Translations under genes and position numbers: made by a program | Notes under the pieces: model-generated | What the model saw: only the letters and a program-made list of their open reading frames with translations | Told to the model about the DNA's origin: nothing | Database searches by the model: none | Origin: Bacillota bacterium | GTDB taxonomy: Bacteria; Bacillota; SHA-98; Ch115; JABLXJ01 | NCBI GenBank assembly: GCA_013178125.1 | Contig: JABLXJ010000002.1 | Span: 62,001 to 126,000 of the forward strand | Reading direction: 5' to 3' | Length of the DNA stretch: 64,000 nucleotides | Part shown: one piece after another, positions 1-8,210 of the stretch | How positions within the stretch are numbered: position 1 is the first letter of the stretch | Layout of the letters: the number at the start of each line of letters is the position of its first letter

Positions 1-375
1 TCCACCATACTTGGGGGGACTGCGTTCGCTGCCGCAGGGCTTACTGAAACAACGGCGAAGAATATGGGATATAATGTCGTGGTCGGAGAGGCTGAGTCCG
101 TCAATCGCCATCCAGGGGGTATGCCGGGAGCTGAAAATCTAAAGGTCAAATTAGTATTCGAGAGAGGGACTGGTGTGCTTCTTGGAGGTCAGGTTTCAGG
201 TGCCGAAAGTGGCGGGGAGCTTATTAACGCCATCAGTGCCTGCATTCATCAAAAGATGACTGCTGATGATATGGCCACTTTTCAGACGGGGACTCACCCC
301 GCGCTTACGGCCTCACCGATTGCATATCAATTAGTCAACGCGGCGGAAATGGCTATCATGGCAATAAAATCTTAA
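1..375 (+). CDS. FAD-dependent pyridine nucleotide-disulfide oxidoreductase, C-terminal part (partial)
   Basis: The frame is open from the first base and ends at TAA 373-375, so the gene starts before the window. The 124 visible residues match the dimerisation domain of NADH oxidase/CoA-disulfide reductase-type flavoproteins: an AFAAAGLTE-like motif near the beginning, then a beta-rich stretch with GTGVLLGGQVSG, and the helical end with MTADDMATFQTGTHPALTASP. In this family the C-terminal domain completes the active site of the partner subunit, with the His/Pro region near THP close to the flavin. The catalytic FAD and NAD domains are not visible, so the substrate (oxygen, CoA disulfide or other) cannot be told. 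The end looks intact. Confidence 0.85.
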   Translation, partial: STILGGTAFAAAGLTETTAKNMGYNVVVGEAESVNRHPGGMPGAENLKVKLVFERGTGVLLGGQVSGAESGGELINAISACIHQKMTADDMATFQTGTHPALTASPIAYQLVNAAEMAIMAIKS

Positions 376-391
376 ATATGGCCTTTTAAAT

Positions 392-627
392 ATGGCCTCA
401 CGAAGGCAGGCAGTAGGAGGCAGGCACTACCGGTTAGCTGCACGCCGGTTCCAATGTAGGGCCTGTGGCCATGAATTCGAAGTGCCCTTTGGCACCAGGA
501 GCGGGGGATTGAAATGAGGTATCCCCAATGTGGCGCCCACCAGGTACACCGCATTGACCAGAGCGGGCAATGGTTTTGGAAATATGCCCTGGGGTCGTCA
601 TGGCCGGGGATGGAATCGAGGGAGTGA
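392..627 (+). pseudogene. Broken zinc-ribbon protein remnant
   Basis: Frame 2 from ATG 392 gives a short peptide containing CRACGHEFEVPFGT and stops at TGA 515-517. The next frame carries on from about 517 with PQCGAHQVHRID and stops at TGA 625-627. Together they read like one zinc ribbon of the kind CxxCG...P.CPKCGS..HRID, cut by a one-base frameshift just before the second knuckle. In that knuckle the first Cys is replaced by Tyr (YPQCG), so even a repaired protein would lack one metal ligand. It overlaps no other coding frame strongly; the radical SAM start at 633 lies just after it. Read as a decayed gene; function unknown. Confidence 0.5.
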
Positions 628-632
628 TTCTA

Positions 633-1580
633 GTGCGATATATCTTTGGTCCCGTGCCTTCGAGGAGGCTCGGCCTTTCTCTTGGGGTGGATATCGTACC
701 CTTCAAAACCTGCTCGTTCGACTGTATATATTGCCAACTTGGGAGGACCACCTGCAAGACGATAATACGTGATAGTTTCGTGAGTTTTGAGACAATAGTT
801 AATGAATTGAAGGGAGTATTGCCGAAAGTAACGGCCAACTACATTACCTTCTCAGGATCAGGTGAGCCTACACTCAACCTTGATCTTGGTAGGCTCATCA
901 GGGAGGCCAAGGAGCTTACCTCGATTCCGGTCGCAGTTCTAACGAATAGTTCGTTATTTGGCTATCCAGAGGTCAGAAGGGAACTACTGGACGCAGATCT
1001 GGTCGTTCCTTCTCTTGATGCGGCAAGTCAGGAGGTCTTTGGGGGGATCAATCGGCCGTACCCTGGGCTGAAGGTAAATGATATTATTCACGGCATTAAG
1101 GCATTTTCATCGGATTTCGGCGGTAAGCTTTGGATAGAGGTTATGCTGGTTAAGGGTGTAAACGATGATGAAAGAGAACTAGCTAGAATATCCTCCGCTC
1201 TCAAGGGTATAAATGCGGAAAAGATACAGTTGAATACAGTGGAAAGGCCTCCTGCTGAATCCTTTGCCAAGCCGTTGACCGAAGATGAGATGGAGAGGAT
1301 TAAGAGTTACTTCGATGAACGCGTGGAGGTGATTACTGCGCCAAACAACCGGCAAACCTCTATTGGGCAACCCACAGCCGAGGAAGAGGAAAAGGATATG
1401 AAAGCTGAGTATGATCGGATACTTAACCTTCTGAAACGGAGACCTTGCACACTTGCAGATGTGGCAAGCGGTTTGGGACTTAATATGAATGAAGCCTCTA
1501 AGTACCTTGGGATACTTCTAAGGCTCGGCCTTATCAATGTCGATAATTCCGCAAGTGGGAAGACGTATTTCCATGGTTGA
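633..1580 (+). CDS. Radical SAM protein (COG0731-like) with C-terminal winged helix
   Basis: A 315-residue protein starting MRYIFGPVPSRRLGLSLG, the usual opening of the wyosine-synthase-like radical SAM family (COG0731). The 4Fe-4S motif is CSFDCIYC (CX3CX2C), followed by the family's FSGSGEPTLN segment that binds SAM. The last ~65 residues form a separate winged helix (LLKRRPCTLADVASGLGL...LGLINV), seen in a subset of these proteins. The GTG at 633 was chosen because it gives the canonical N-terminus and follows GAGGGAG at 618-624; the in-frame ATG at 570 would add an unconserved extension through the zinc-ribbon remnant. Members of unknown substrate are common in anaerobes; true tRNA-wyosine activity should not be assumed in a bacterium. 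Confidence 0.85.
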   Translation: MRYIFGPVPSRRLGLSLGVDIVPFKTCSFDCIYCQLGRTTCKTIIRDSFVSFETIVNELKGVLPKVTANYITFSGSGEPTLNLDLGRLIREAKELTSIPVAVLTNSSLFGYPEVRRELLDADLVVPSLDAASQEVFGGINRPYPGLKVNDIIHGIKAFSSDFGGKLWIEVMLVKGVNDDERELARISSALKGINAEKIQLNTVERPPAESFAKPLTEDEMERIKSYFDERVEVITAPNNRQTSIGQPTAEEEEKDMKAEYDRILNLLKRRPCTLADVASGLGLNMNEASKYLGILLRLGLINVDNSASGKTYFHG

Positions 1581-1633
1581 CATGGCCGATAGATTCTGGG
1601 TTAGTAGACCTGGAATATATTTTTTTGACATAG

Positions 1634-1894
1634 TTATTGACATATGGAATAGCGGGTATAGTAGGTTACATTGAAGGTCAAGAGTTCATAGCCGTGGAGC
1701 AAGCACGTTGCCGCGATTCCTGCATCTGCAAAATCCACTGTTATCCCTTTCCACCGGTTTTCCCTTATTATCTTTCCAGCTAGATTGGCTTCAGCCTCCC
1801 CAAGGGCAATGACATTCAATGTATCAAGTAGTTGGTTTGTCTTTTCTTCCTCGCCCTTGTGGACCCCCAGCAGTAAACTGAGAATCCCAACCCG
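1634..1894 (-). pseudogene. PIN-domain (VapC-like) toxin remnant
   Basis: On the minus strand the frame reads VGILSLLLGVHKGEEEK, then a helix with LNVIALGEAEANLAGKI, then DFADAGIAATCLLHGYELLT and N. This follows the PIN-domain pattern ELxxG...E..A...A.I...D..IAA.A...G..L.T.N. The first acidic position, normally E in 'ELxxG', is Leu here and the N-terminal strand with the first Asp is missing, so metal binding and RNase activity should be lost. No start codon fits the conserved part. The neighbours are also fragments, and a DUF2281-like antitoxin gene lies about 1.1 kb away. It is most simply a dead toxin gene. Confidence 0.55.
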
Positions 1895-2050
1895 CCTTTG
1901 AGTGGATGACCCCCTTAATCCCGTTTTGGGTGAGCTTGGGAGAGACCATCTTTCTAGCGGAAGGACCGTCTCTGGCTAGTTATTCCCAGATTAGGTTCAT
2001 CTTAACAGACCGACATCTTTAACCAGGTCTAAGGGGCGGGGCAGATACCT

Positions 2051-2506
2051 GTGCCTATGTTCTATGCATTGAACCCTCTGGAGGCGATCAACAAAGCCGG
2101 TGAGAGTTCGCGAACAACTCACCAAGCTCCCGCGGCAATTGACGCCTGTCGATACTTTGGAGGCCTGCTTGTGGGTGCACTCAATGGGGAATCCAAGGAT
2201 AGGCTGCTTTCAGAACATTATTCTCCTATCCCTGGGCTTTGGGAGAATAAGCCGCTTGCGCCTGAGGTCGACAAGGTTGCTTCAGGTTCTTTTAAGCGTC
2301 GAAGTCCTCCTCAGATACACGGTACAGGTTACGCTGTAGAATCGCTTGAAGCGGTTCTTTGGGCTTTCTGCAGCAGCGATTCTTTTGAAGAAGGGTGCCT
2401 TCTAGCGGTTAACCTCGGTAACGACGCAGACACCACAGGTGCGGTCTATGGGCAACTCGTCGGGGCGTTTTATGGAGAACAAAACATTCTAAGTATAAGG
2501 CCATAA
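2051..2506 (+). pseudogene. ADP-ribosylglycohydrolase C-terminal fragment
   Basis: The 151 readable residues match the C-terminal half of ADP-ribosylglycohydrolase/DraG-type proteins: PVPMFYALNP, ESSRTTHQA, ACRYFGGLLVGAL, a helix with AVESLEAVLWAF, and the magnesium-binding LGNDADTTGAVYGQL. A full protein is about 300 residues and carries the N-terminal DxxG metal motif, which is absent here; an in-frame TAA lies at about 2031, upstream of PVPMF, and the GSLMR segment expected there is gone. GTG 2051 could start a short protein but no good ribosome site precedes it. Most likely a truncated pseudogene; the surviving sequence is well kept, so decay may be recent. Confidence 0.65.
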
Positions 2507-2531
2507 ATTTACACCGGTTTACCAACACGTC

Positions 2532-2653
2532 CCAGGGGTTACCGGTGTTGCGTTCCGGGGACGGCGCGCTTGCGGCGCGCCTCCGTTGAAATTTGGCGCG
2601 AGGGCATTGCCAAATTTCAAAGGCCCCGTCACGCAAGCACCGGTAACCCCTGG
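2532..2653. repeat. Multi-stem palindromic element
   Basis: Outer arms at 2532-2553 and 2631-2653 are inverted copies (about 22 bp, one bulged base, core AGGGGTTACCGGTG). Two more hairpins sit inside: GGCGCGC 2563-2569 with GCGCGCC 2575-2581, and a perfect 12-bp stem, TTGAAATTTGGC 2586-2597 with its complement at 2609-2620. The result can fold as a three-way or cross-shaped structure. No coding frame explains it. The architecture resembles a REP/MITE-like element, but no second copy occurs in this window and no target-site duplication was identified. Confidence 0.6.
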
Positions 2654-2790
2654 AAAAGTAGCGATGATTTTTGGACTTATACTTAGAAGCATGGCGCATG
2701 AAAATCGCCCACCGGGATTTAATTGTTACCGAGGACAGGCTCAAGTTACAAACCTTCTGGCAGCGGTTATATGAGGGAGGGTGATGCAGA

Positions 2791-3021
2791 GTGGCAGAAG
2801 CAACTGAATGGGTGACCATACAGGAGGCGGCGGATCGGCTGAAAGTAAGCAAGGTGACTATTTATCGCTGGGCGCAGGAAGGCCTGCTGGCTATCTATAA
2901 ATTCGGTCCAAAGGTGTCCCGGGTACGATGGCAAGATGTAGAGGCTATGGCACAAGCAAGGTACGCGCCTATGGGTGTGGTATTCACTGAGAATGGGGGT
3001 CAGGACAATGAGCGTTCATGA
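2791..3021 (+). CDS. Excisionase-family helix-turn-helix protein (76 aa)
   Basis: A small protein with the MerR/excisionase-type HTH: VTIQEAADRLKVSKVTIYRWAQ, then a short wing with LLAIYKFGPKVSRVRW. The N-terminal 60 residues are nearly the whole domain; the remainder is a short tail. The GTG start at 2791 is preceded by GGAGGG at 2775-2780. Its last 14 bases overlap the next small gene, so the two are probably co-translated. Such HTH proteins pair with short antitoxin-like genes or toxin genes in bacterial defence and stability loci; here no intact toxin follows. DNA binding is likely; the regulated site is unknown. Confidence 0.75.
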   Translation: MAEATEWVTIQEAADRLKVSKVTIYRWAQEGLLAIYKFGPKVSRVRWQDVEAMAQARYAPMGVVFTENGGQDNERS

Positions 3022-3358
3022 AGAATTGCTGAAGTTGATAGAGGCCCTACCGGAAAGCGAAATTCCTGTAGTCAAGAGTTTCGTGGAGTTTGTGTTAAGT
3101 AGGACCGCGGGCAAGGATTCAAAGGCCTTTTTAGACCCTGTTCTTCATGCCCTGGAGACTGCTCCAGAAGATGATGAGCTCGCCAAAGCCGGACTCGAAG
3201 CCAGCGTGAAGCTGAATCCGTTTTCGGTCAGGGTTGGATATCACGTACCGGCTGGCAGGCTCCCCGGGGAGAATAATGTTGGAGCATACCCGCTTTACTT
3301 ACCCCCTGTCTCATCCCGTACCTTATGCGCGCTACGAAATATTTTGACGTATCTGTAG
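3008..3358 (+). CDS. DUF2281-like antitoxin-type small protein
   Basis: The first ~60 residues (MSVHEELLKLIEALPESEIP, then VVKSFVEFVL) resemble DUF2281-type antitoxin proteins, which open with a helix of pattern 'LL..I..LPE.....V..F.EFL'. The following acidic stretch (ETAPEDDELAKAGLEA) is also antitoxin-like. After about residue 75 the sequence turns into an unrecognisable tail (NPFSVRVGYHVPAG...), which suggests that the original 3' end was lost to a frameshift or deletion. ATG 3008 is used because it gives the conserved N-terminus and lies 14 bases inside the HTH gene. A toxin partner would be expected downstream but is not there. Confidence 0.55.
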   Translation: MSVHEELLKLIEALPESEIPVVKSFVEFVLSRTAGKDSKAFLDPVLHALETAPEDDELAKAGLEASVKLNPFSVRVGYHVPAGRLPGENNVGAYPLYLPPVSSRTLCALRNILTYL

Positions 3359-3404
3359 CATTAAAGCAGGATATCTGAAGTTCATGTAGTATATCTATAT
3401 ATGC

Positions 3405-3532
3405 TATAACGTTATATCAATGAGCATATAAAATCTCTCACGTTTCTTCCTCAAAAAATATAGGTGTCGCACATTAAATATTGAAGCGTTGCTGCTTGGA
3501 ATTTATCTTAATGTTGCTTGAACGTTATATCA
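3405..3532. promoter_or_regulatory. Two LacI-type operator candidates before sugar locus 1
   Basis: The 12-bp palindrome TATAACGTTATA lies at 3405-3416, centred on CG as in LacI-family operators. The 12-mer AACGTTATATCA occurs at 3408-3419 and exactly again at 3521-3532, 113 bp apart, immediately before the signal-peptide start at 3565. Two operators so spaced would suit looping repression by the LacI regulator at 6949. The surrounding 3359-3564 is AT-rich; I could not settle on a single -35/-10 pair. Confidence 0.4.
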
Positions 3533-3564
3533 TTTCTTTTCTCACGGGGGGAAAGATAAAGATA

Positions 3565-5820
3565 ATGAGGGCGGTAGTTATAATGATAGTGGTTTGTATA
3601 TTATCCGCGTTGGTCATCATGGTGGCCGTAGTTTCCTCTATTGCTATCGCCTCTGATGAATTCTCCGGAACGTCACTAGATAACTCATGGAAGTGGGTTA
3701 ATCCCAAGGGTGACGGCAGTTACAGTCTGAACGCAGGACGTTTCAACTTGAACGTGGCACTGGGAGATGATCAGTGGCTTGAGGTGAATGGGGCGCCGCG
3801 GATTCTAAAGATGCCCCTGCCCGGGGACTGGGTAATTGATACAAACATCGTGGCCAACACCGCACCAGTCGGCGGGACTAACTTCACAGGTCTGGTGGTA
3901 TTCAAAGATGCCGCAAACTGGATTCTCTGGGGTCAACTTGGGAACAACAATATGGAGGCTAGTGGATTAATCAACAATGCCTTCACGGGCCTGTTGGTTT
4001 CGATAGCCGGCGAGAAATATGATTTTCTGCGTATTCGGAAGCGTTCCACTGATTCCGGCCATACTCGATATTATTTTGACTATAGCGCCGACCGACTTAA
4101 GTGGACAAATGCGGGTTGCTTTGAAGACACAGGCGGCAAGCTTACGGGCGCGCACTATGGGATTATAGGTAAGGAATGGGGTTCGTCCCCGTATACGGTA
4201 TCTTATGACTATTTCGCAGAGTGTGTTCCCGCAGGCAATACGGATAACTTCGACACGAATTCACTGGACCGTGTATGGAACTGGGAGAATCCGAGCTTGA
4301 ACGCTTCTTATAATCTGAGCAGGGGCAGCTTCAGTTTGAATATTGCCCTCGATGATGACCAGTGGATAGAAATTAATAAAGCCCCTCGTATTCTCCGTTC
4401 TGCAATGGTCAGTGACTGGATCATCGACACACTAATCCTTGACAATAATGCCCCGGTTAGTGGACACAACCTTGCCGGCCTTGTGATCTTCAAGGATGCC
4501 GCAAACTGGTTTCTCTGGGGACAACTTGGCAACGACAGCATGGAGGCCAGTGGGATCATTGATAATGTCTTTACCGGCGTGGTCGCTTCCCACGCGACCA
4601 AATTTAGTTGGCTGCGTATCAAGAAAAATTCTACGGACTTTGCCTGCCCGCGATATTACTTCGAGGGAAGTAATGATGGAGTGAATTGGACCGGCGTTGG
4701 CTACTATGATGACAAATCAGGTGCCCTAAATGAAGCGCGTTATGGAGTTATGGGCAAGGAATGGGGCACCGCACCCTACACCGTAAGTTTTAGTCATTTC
4801 CGCGAAAGGAGACGCCCAACGGGTACGGCACTCAAGGATGTAAGCGGACTCACCGAGGTGGCCAAGCTTACAGGGCCGGACGGCATTAATGCAACTGACA
4901 GGGTAGATGTAATAGGCACCGACCTCGGGAGCATGGTCGAAGTTAATGGGACGACCTATATGATGTTTGGCGACACCTTCAGCTACAACCATTCGAATTG
5001 GCGTTCAAATACCATGGCCTATACGACCGACCCAGACCCCGCCGATGGACTAAGCTTCTCTGGGTGGATTACGGACGAAGCTGGCAAGGCTAAGGAGCTC
5101 ATTCCCTCTATCAAGCAGGATTACAACGAGATGACATGTATTCCAACAAATCTGACTAACTACGACAACCGTCTCTATGCACATTTCATGTCCGTCTATC
5201 ACTGGGGCGCCCCCGGCCACTGGGATGCCAATTTTGCCGGATGGGCTTATTCCGATGATGGCGGTAAGAAGTGGGCAAAGAGTGCAAATGCGCAGTGGAC
5301 GGGTGGGAGTAATTTCATCCAGGTGGCCGCCTACAAGGTGGATAGCGTGAATTACCCTGGTACCAAGGATATCCTCCTGTCTGGGATCCCGACTGGCCGT
5401 TTTGGCGGCGTGAAGCTCGCCAGGGTAAACGAGCAGTTTGTCCTGGCTGCGGACAAATATGAATACTTCGCAGGGACCGATGGGGCATCGCCCGTCTGGT
5501 CCGGCGATCAGAGAGCGGCTGTTGACGTGGTTCCGGCTCCTGTGGGTGAACTCTCGGTCCTTTACAATAACTACCTTGGACGCTGGATCATAACCTACCT
5601 GAATGAATATACAGGGGATATTGAAGTTCGCGAGGCCGCGAACCCATGGGGACCCTGGAGCGATCCGGAGATACTGGTGGACCATATTCTTTACGGTGGA
5701 ATTTACGCACCGTTCATGGTGCCGGCTTACGTCGGTGATGACGGCCGGATTGTATACTTCACTATGTCAATGTGGGGTCCATACAACGTATTCTGGATGA
5801 AAGCGACGATGGTAAAGTAG
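3565..5820 (+). CDS. Secreted DUF4185 (GH183-like) protein with two lectin-like domains
   Basis: A 751-residue exported protein. A hydrophobic signal segment (residues ~1-30, ending near AIAS) is followed by two repeats of ~190 residues (about 31-222 and 227-415) that share motifs DQWLE/DQWIE, FKDAANW.LWGQLG and GKEWG; they look like concanavalin-type beta-sandwich (DUF1349-like) modules. Residues ~420-751 are a DUF4185 domain with DVIGTDLGS, YMMFGDTFS and YNNYLGRWIITYLNEYTGDI, fitting a five-bladed propeller. DUF4185 members have been described as endo-D-arabinanases (GH183), which fits the GH172-type gene next door. The ATG at 3565 is preferred: it starts a clean signal peptide and follows GGGGGGAAAG at 3546-3555. 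The lectin-like modules may bind the polymer or the cell surface. Exact substrate is inference. Confidence 0.8.
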   Translation: MRAVVIMIVVCILSALVIMVAVVSSIAIASDEFSGTSLDNSWKWVNPKGDGSYSLNAGRFNLNVALGDDQWLEVNGAPRILKMPLPGDWVIDTNIVANTAPVGGTNFTGLVVFKDAANWILWGQLGNNNMEASGLINNAFTGLLVSIAGEKYDFLRIRKRSTDSGHTRYYFDYSADRLKWTNAGCFEDTGGKLTGAHYGIIGKEWGSSPYTVSYDYFAECVPAGNTDNFDTNSLDRVWNWENPSLNASYNLSRGSFSLNIALDDDQWIEINKAPRILRSAMVSDWIIDTLILDNNAPVSGHNLAGLVIFKDAANWFLWGQLGNDSMEASGIIDNVFTGVVASHATKFSWLRIKKNSTDFACPRYYFEGSNDGVNWTGVGYYDDKSGALNEARYGVMGKEWGTAPYTVSFSHFRERRRPTGTALKDVSGLTEVAKLTGPDGINATDRVDVIGTDLGSMVEVNGTTYMMFGDTFSYNHSNWRSNTMAYTTDPDPADGLSFSGWITDEAGKAKELIPSIKQDYNEMTCIPTNLTNYDNRLYAHFMSVYHWGAPGHWDANFAGWAYSDDGGKKWAKSANAQWTGGSNFIQVAAYKVDSVNYPGTKDILLSGIPTGRFGGVKLARVNEQFVLAADKYEYFAGTDGASPVWSGDQRAAVDVVPAPVGELSVLYNNYLGRWIITYLNEYTGDIEVREAANPWGPWSDPEILVDHILYGGIYAPFMVPAYVGDDGRIVYFTMSMWGPYNVFWMKATMVK

Positions 5821-5883
5821 ATTTTAACATGTGCCCTTGAGAGTACTTTATGGGGAAATTTCAACTAGGAAAGGCGGAATTCT

Positions 5884-6936
5884 ATGATGATAGGCAGTTC
5901 ACTAAGGGACTTGGCCAGGCTACGCGATGGAAGGCGCAAGCGAGTTTCTAGTTATGACCGTTCGGGCGGCAATGTAGACAGCATTAAGATCATGCCAGGC
6001 GAGACAGCGGTCTTGACAGATATATGTGGCGCCGGATGTATTACGCACATATGGGCCACACTCGCCTGCGATGAGATTCATTTCTTGCGGAAGGTAGTTT
6101 TGGAGATGTTTTGGGACGATGAGGATTCGCCGAGTGTTGAGGTGCCGATCGGAGATTTCTTCGGCATGGGCCACGGAATTTGTAGGAATTTCACCTCGCT
6201 TCCGTTGACCATGAGCCCCCAGGATGGCCGGGCCTTTAACTGTTACTTCCCGATGCCTTTTGCAAAAAGGGCTTATATTAGAGTCAAAAGCGAGTGCAGC
6301 GATTCACCTTTAACGCTTTATTACTACATAGATTACGAGGAATATGGCAAGCCTGGCCTTGCCAGCGACTACGCCCGATTCCATGCCACCTGGAACAGAC
6401 AGAATCCGTGCGATGGGATCCCCGATGAAGGTATGACCAATGAAGAATATGAATTTGGCGGCGTAAATCTTACTGGTGAGGGCAACTACGTCATCCTGGA
6501 GGCCGAGGGCCGCGGGCACTACGTCGGTTGTAACCTGAACATCCATAACCTCCGGGCGACCGATAGGTGGAACTGGTATGGCGAAGGCGACGACATGATA
6601 TTTATCGACGGCGAGCCTTTCCCGCCGTCCCTGCACGGAACGGGGACAGAAGATTACTTTAACACCGCTTGGTGCCCTAATCAGGAAATTTGCACGCCAT
6701 ACCACGGAATAATCATGGGCGGCGGACCCAACTGGTCGGGCAAGGTCACACTTTACAGATTCCATATTGAGGATCCCATAATGTTCAACAAATCTATAAA
6801 AGTTACAATTGAACATGGTCACGCGAATCACAGATCAGATGATTACTCGAGCACGGCATACTGGTATCAAATTGAGCCTCACAAGCGTTATTCTAACATC
6901 TTGCCCGTCGAGAAGCGGTTGCCGAGGCCGTGGTGA
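5884..6936 (+). CDS. DUF2961 / GH172-family glycosidase
   Basis: A 350-residue protein without a signal peptide, so cytoplasmic. It carries the DUF2961 hallmarks: SSYDRSGGNVDS near the N-terminus, the GDFFGMGHG segment, YYYIDYEEY, then WYGEGDDMIFIDGE and HGTGTEDYFNTAW. In characterised GH172 enzymes two Glu residues about 21 apart act as nucleophile and acid/base; the Glu of GEGDD and of GTGTED (22 apart) are my candidates. Known activities of GH172 are on alpha-D-fructofuranosides and alpha-D-arabinofuranosides. It sits 63 bases after the exported DUF4185 gene and 12 bases before a LacI gene, suggesting that imported oligosaccharides are cleaved inside. Ribosome site AAAGGCGG precedes ATG 5884; ATG 5887 is an equally possible start. 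Confidence 0.85.
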   Translation: MMIGSSLRDLARLRDGRRKRVSSYDRSGGNVDSIKIMPGETAVLTDICGAGCITHIWATLACDEIHFLRKVVLEMFWDDEDSPSVEVPIGDFFGMGHGICRNFTSLPLTMSPQDGRAFNCYFPMPFAKRAYIRVKSECSDSPLTLYYYIDYEEYGKPGLASDYARFHATWNRQNPCDGIPDEGMTNEEYEFGGVNLTGEGNYVILEAEGRGHYVGCNLNIHNLRATDRWNWYGEGDDMIFIDGEPFPPSLHGTGTEDYFNTAWCPNQEICTPYHGIIMGGGPNWSGKVTLYRFHIEDPIMFNKSIKVTIEHGHANHRSDDYSSTAYWYQIEPHKRYSNILPVEKRLPRPW

Positions 6937-6948
6937 GGAGGCATTGAG

Positions 6949-7986
6949 ATGCCGGTTACGATAAAGGATGTAGCTAAACACGCGAATGTTTCACAATCCG
7001 CAGCAGCCATGGCCATAGGTAACTATGGCCGGATTAGCGAGAAGACGAGGCAGAGAGTGTTGGAGGTTGCGAAGGAACTCGGATACCAACCAAATGCCAT
7101 CGCTCGGAGCATGATAAAGAAGAGGACAAACGTAATCGGCATTGTCATTCCCGACATATGTAACTCTGTTTTTACGGAAATAGTTCGGGGAGTCGCCGAT
7201 GTAGCCAAGCAAAGCGGATACGTCACGACGGTATGCAATACTGATGAGGATATAAAAGTCGAAGAATATTACCTGCAAGATATGATAGAGCGACGCGTGG
7301 ATGGTATAATCCTGGCAAGCTCAGCGTCTACTGCACGCGAGGTGAAATATCGTGACCATACGCCGCCGATAGTGCTCGTGGACAGACACCTGACGGGATT
7401 CAAGCATGATGTTGTGGCGGTCGATAATGTGTCAGGGGCTCTCGAGGCGGTGAACTATCTGGTATCTCTTGGTCATAAACGTATAGGAATCGTTATCGCT
7501 CCGCTCTCCGTGGTCACCAGCATGGAAAGATTTGAAGGTTACAAGAGGGCGCTGACGAACCACGGGATCGATATCGACAAGGATTTGATATGCGTGAGCG
7601 ATCTAAAGCAGCGCGGGCAGAATGTTATCGACATGTTCGGCAGACTTGCATCTCCTCCCACTGCATTATTTACCGCGAACAACGTTGTGACGGTGGGGAC
7701 CTTGCTCGAGCTCAAAGCCCACGGGATACGCGTCCCACAGGACGTCTCTGTTATAGCTTTTGACGATCTTCAGGTGGGGCCTCTTTTGAATCCACCACTC
7801 ACGGTTGTGAGCCACCCAGCCTATATGGTGGGGAGCACGGCAGCTCAACTGCTATTGCAGCGTATAAATGGAACCAGGAGGAATGGTGTCGATGCTCAAA
7901 CGATAACCCTAAAACCTCAGCTTATAGTGAGGGAGTCATGCTCTGTGCCTAGTGAAGGAGCTTTGTGGTTGAATCATACTACCTAG
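6949..7986 (+). CDS. LacI-family transcriptional regulator (locus 1)
   Basis: A 345-residue LacI/GalR regulator. The N-terminal HTH reads MPVTIKDVAKHANVSQSAAA, followed by the hinge helix region (NAIARSMIKKRTNVIGIVIP) and a periplasmic-binding-protein-type sugar-sensing domain with FDDLQVGPLLNPPLTVV near the end. The usual 'VSxxTVS' recognition helix is altered to VSQSAAAMA, an unusual alanine-rich version. The start follows GAGGAGG at 6935-6941. It is in line with the two glycosidase genes and the ABC importer that follows 224 bases on, and probably represses them through the palindromes near 3405 and 3521. Effector sugar unknown. Confidence 0.9.
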   Translation: MPVTIKDVAKHANVSQSAAAMAIGNYGRISEKTRQRVLEVAKELGYQPNAIARSMIKKRTNVIGIVIPDICNSVFTEIVRGVADVAKQSGYVTTVCNTDEDIKVEEYYLQDMIERRVDGIILASSASTAREVKYRDHTPPIVLVDRHLTGFKHDVVAVDNVSGALEAVNYLVSLGHKRIGIVIAPLSVVTSMERFEGYKRALTNHGIDIDKDLICVSDLKQRGQNVIDMFGRLASPPTALFTANNVVTVGTLLELKAHGIRVPQDVSVIAFDDLQVGPLLNPPLTVVSHPAYMVGSTAAQLLLQRINGTRRNGVDAQTITLKPQLIVRESCSVPSEGALWLNHTT

Positions 7987-8210
7987 CCTCACCTGGGGCG
8001 CTAGTAATGGCGGGACCTTGGGATTTCCGAGAGGGTTCTATCATGCGAAAGGAGGGAGCAGCGGATATATATCGTGATAAGACAGCATCAATTGTCGATC
8101 GCTAAATCAATGATGATGATTAATGATGAATCAAGAAGGTATTGGCTTAAAATGATAATCAGTAGGTCAAAGGGTCCAAAATAACAAAATCTGGGGGAGA
8201 TGAACTGTCA

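Noticed and set aside
3490-3564. Longer start (TTG 3481) for the DUF4185 gene
   Set aside because: It would add a head before a normal signal peptide; ATG 3565 has the ribosome site.
5050-5685. Minus-strand 211-codon frame inside the DUF4185 gene
   Set aside because: No start site or similarity; overlaps a conserved domain on the plus strand.
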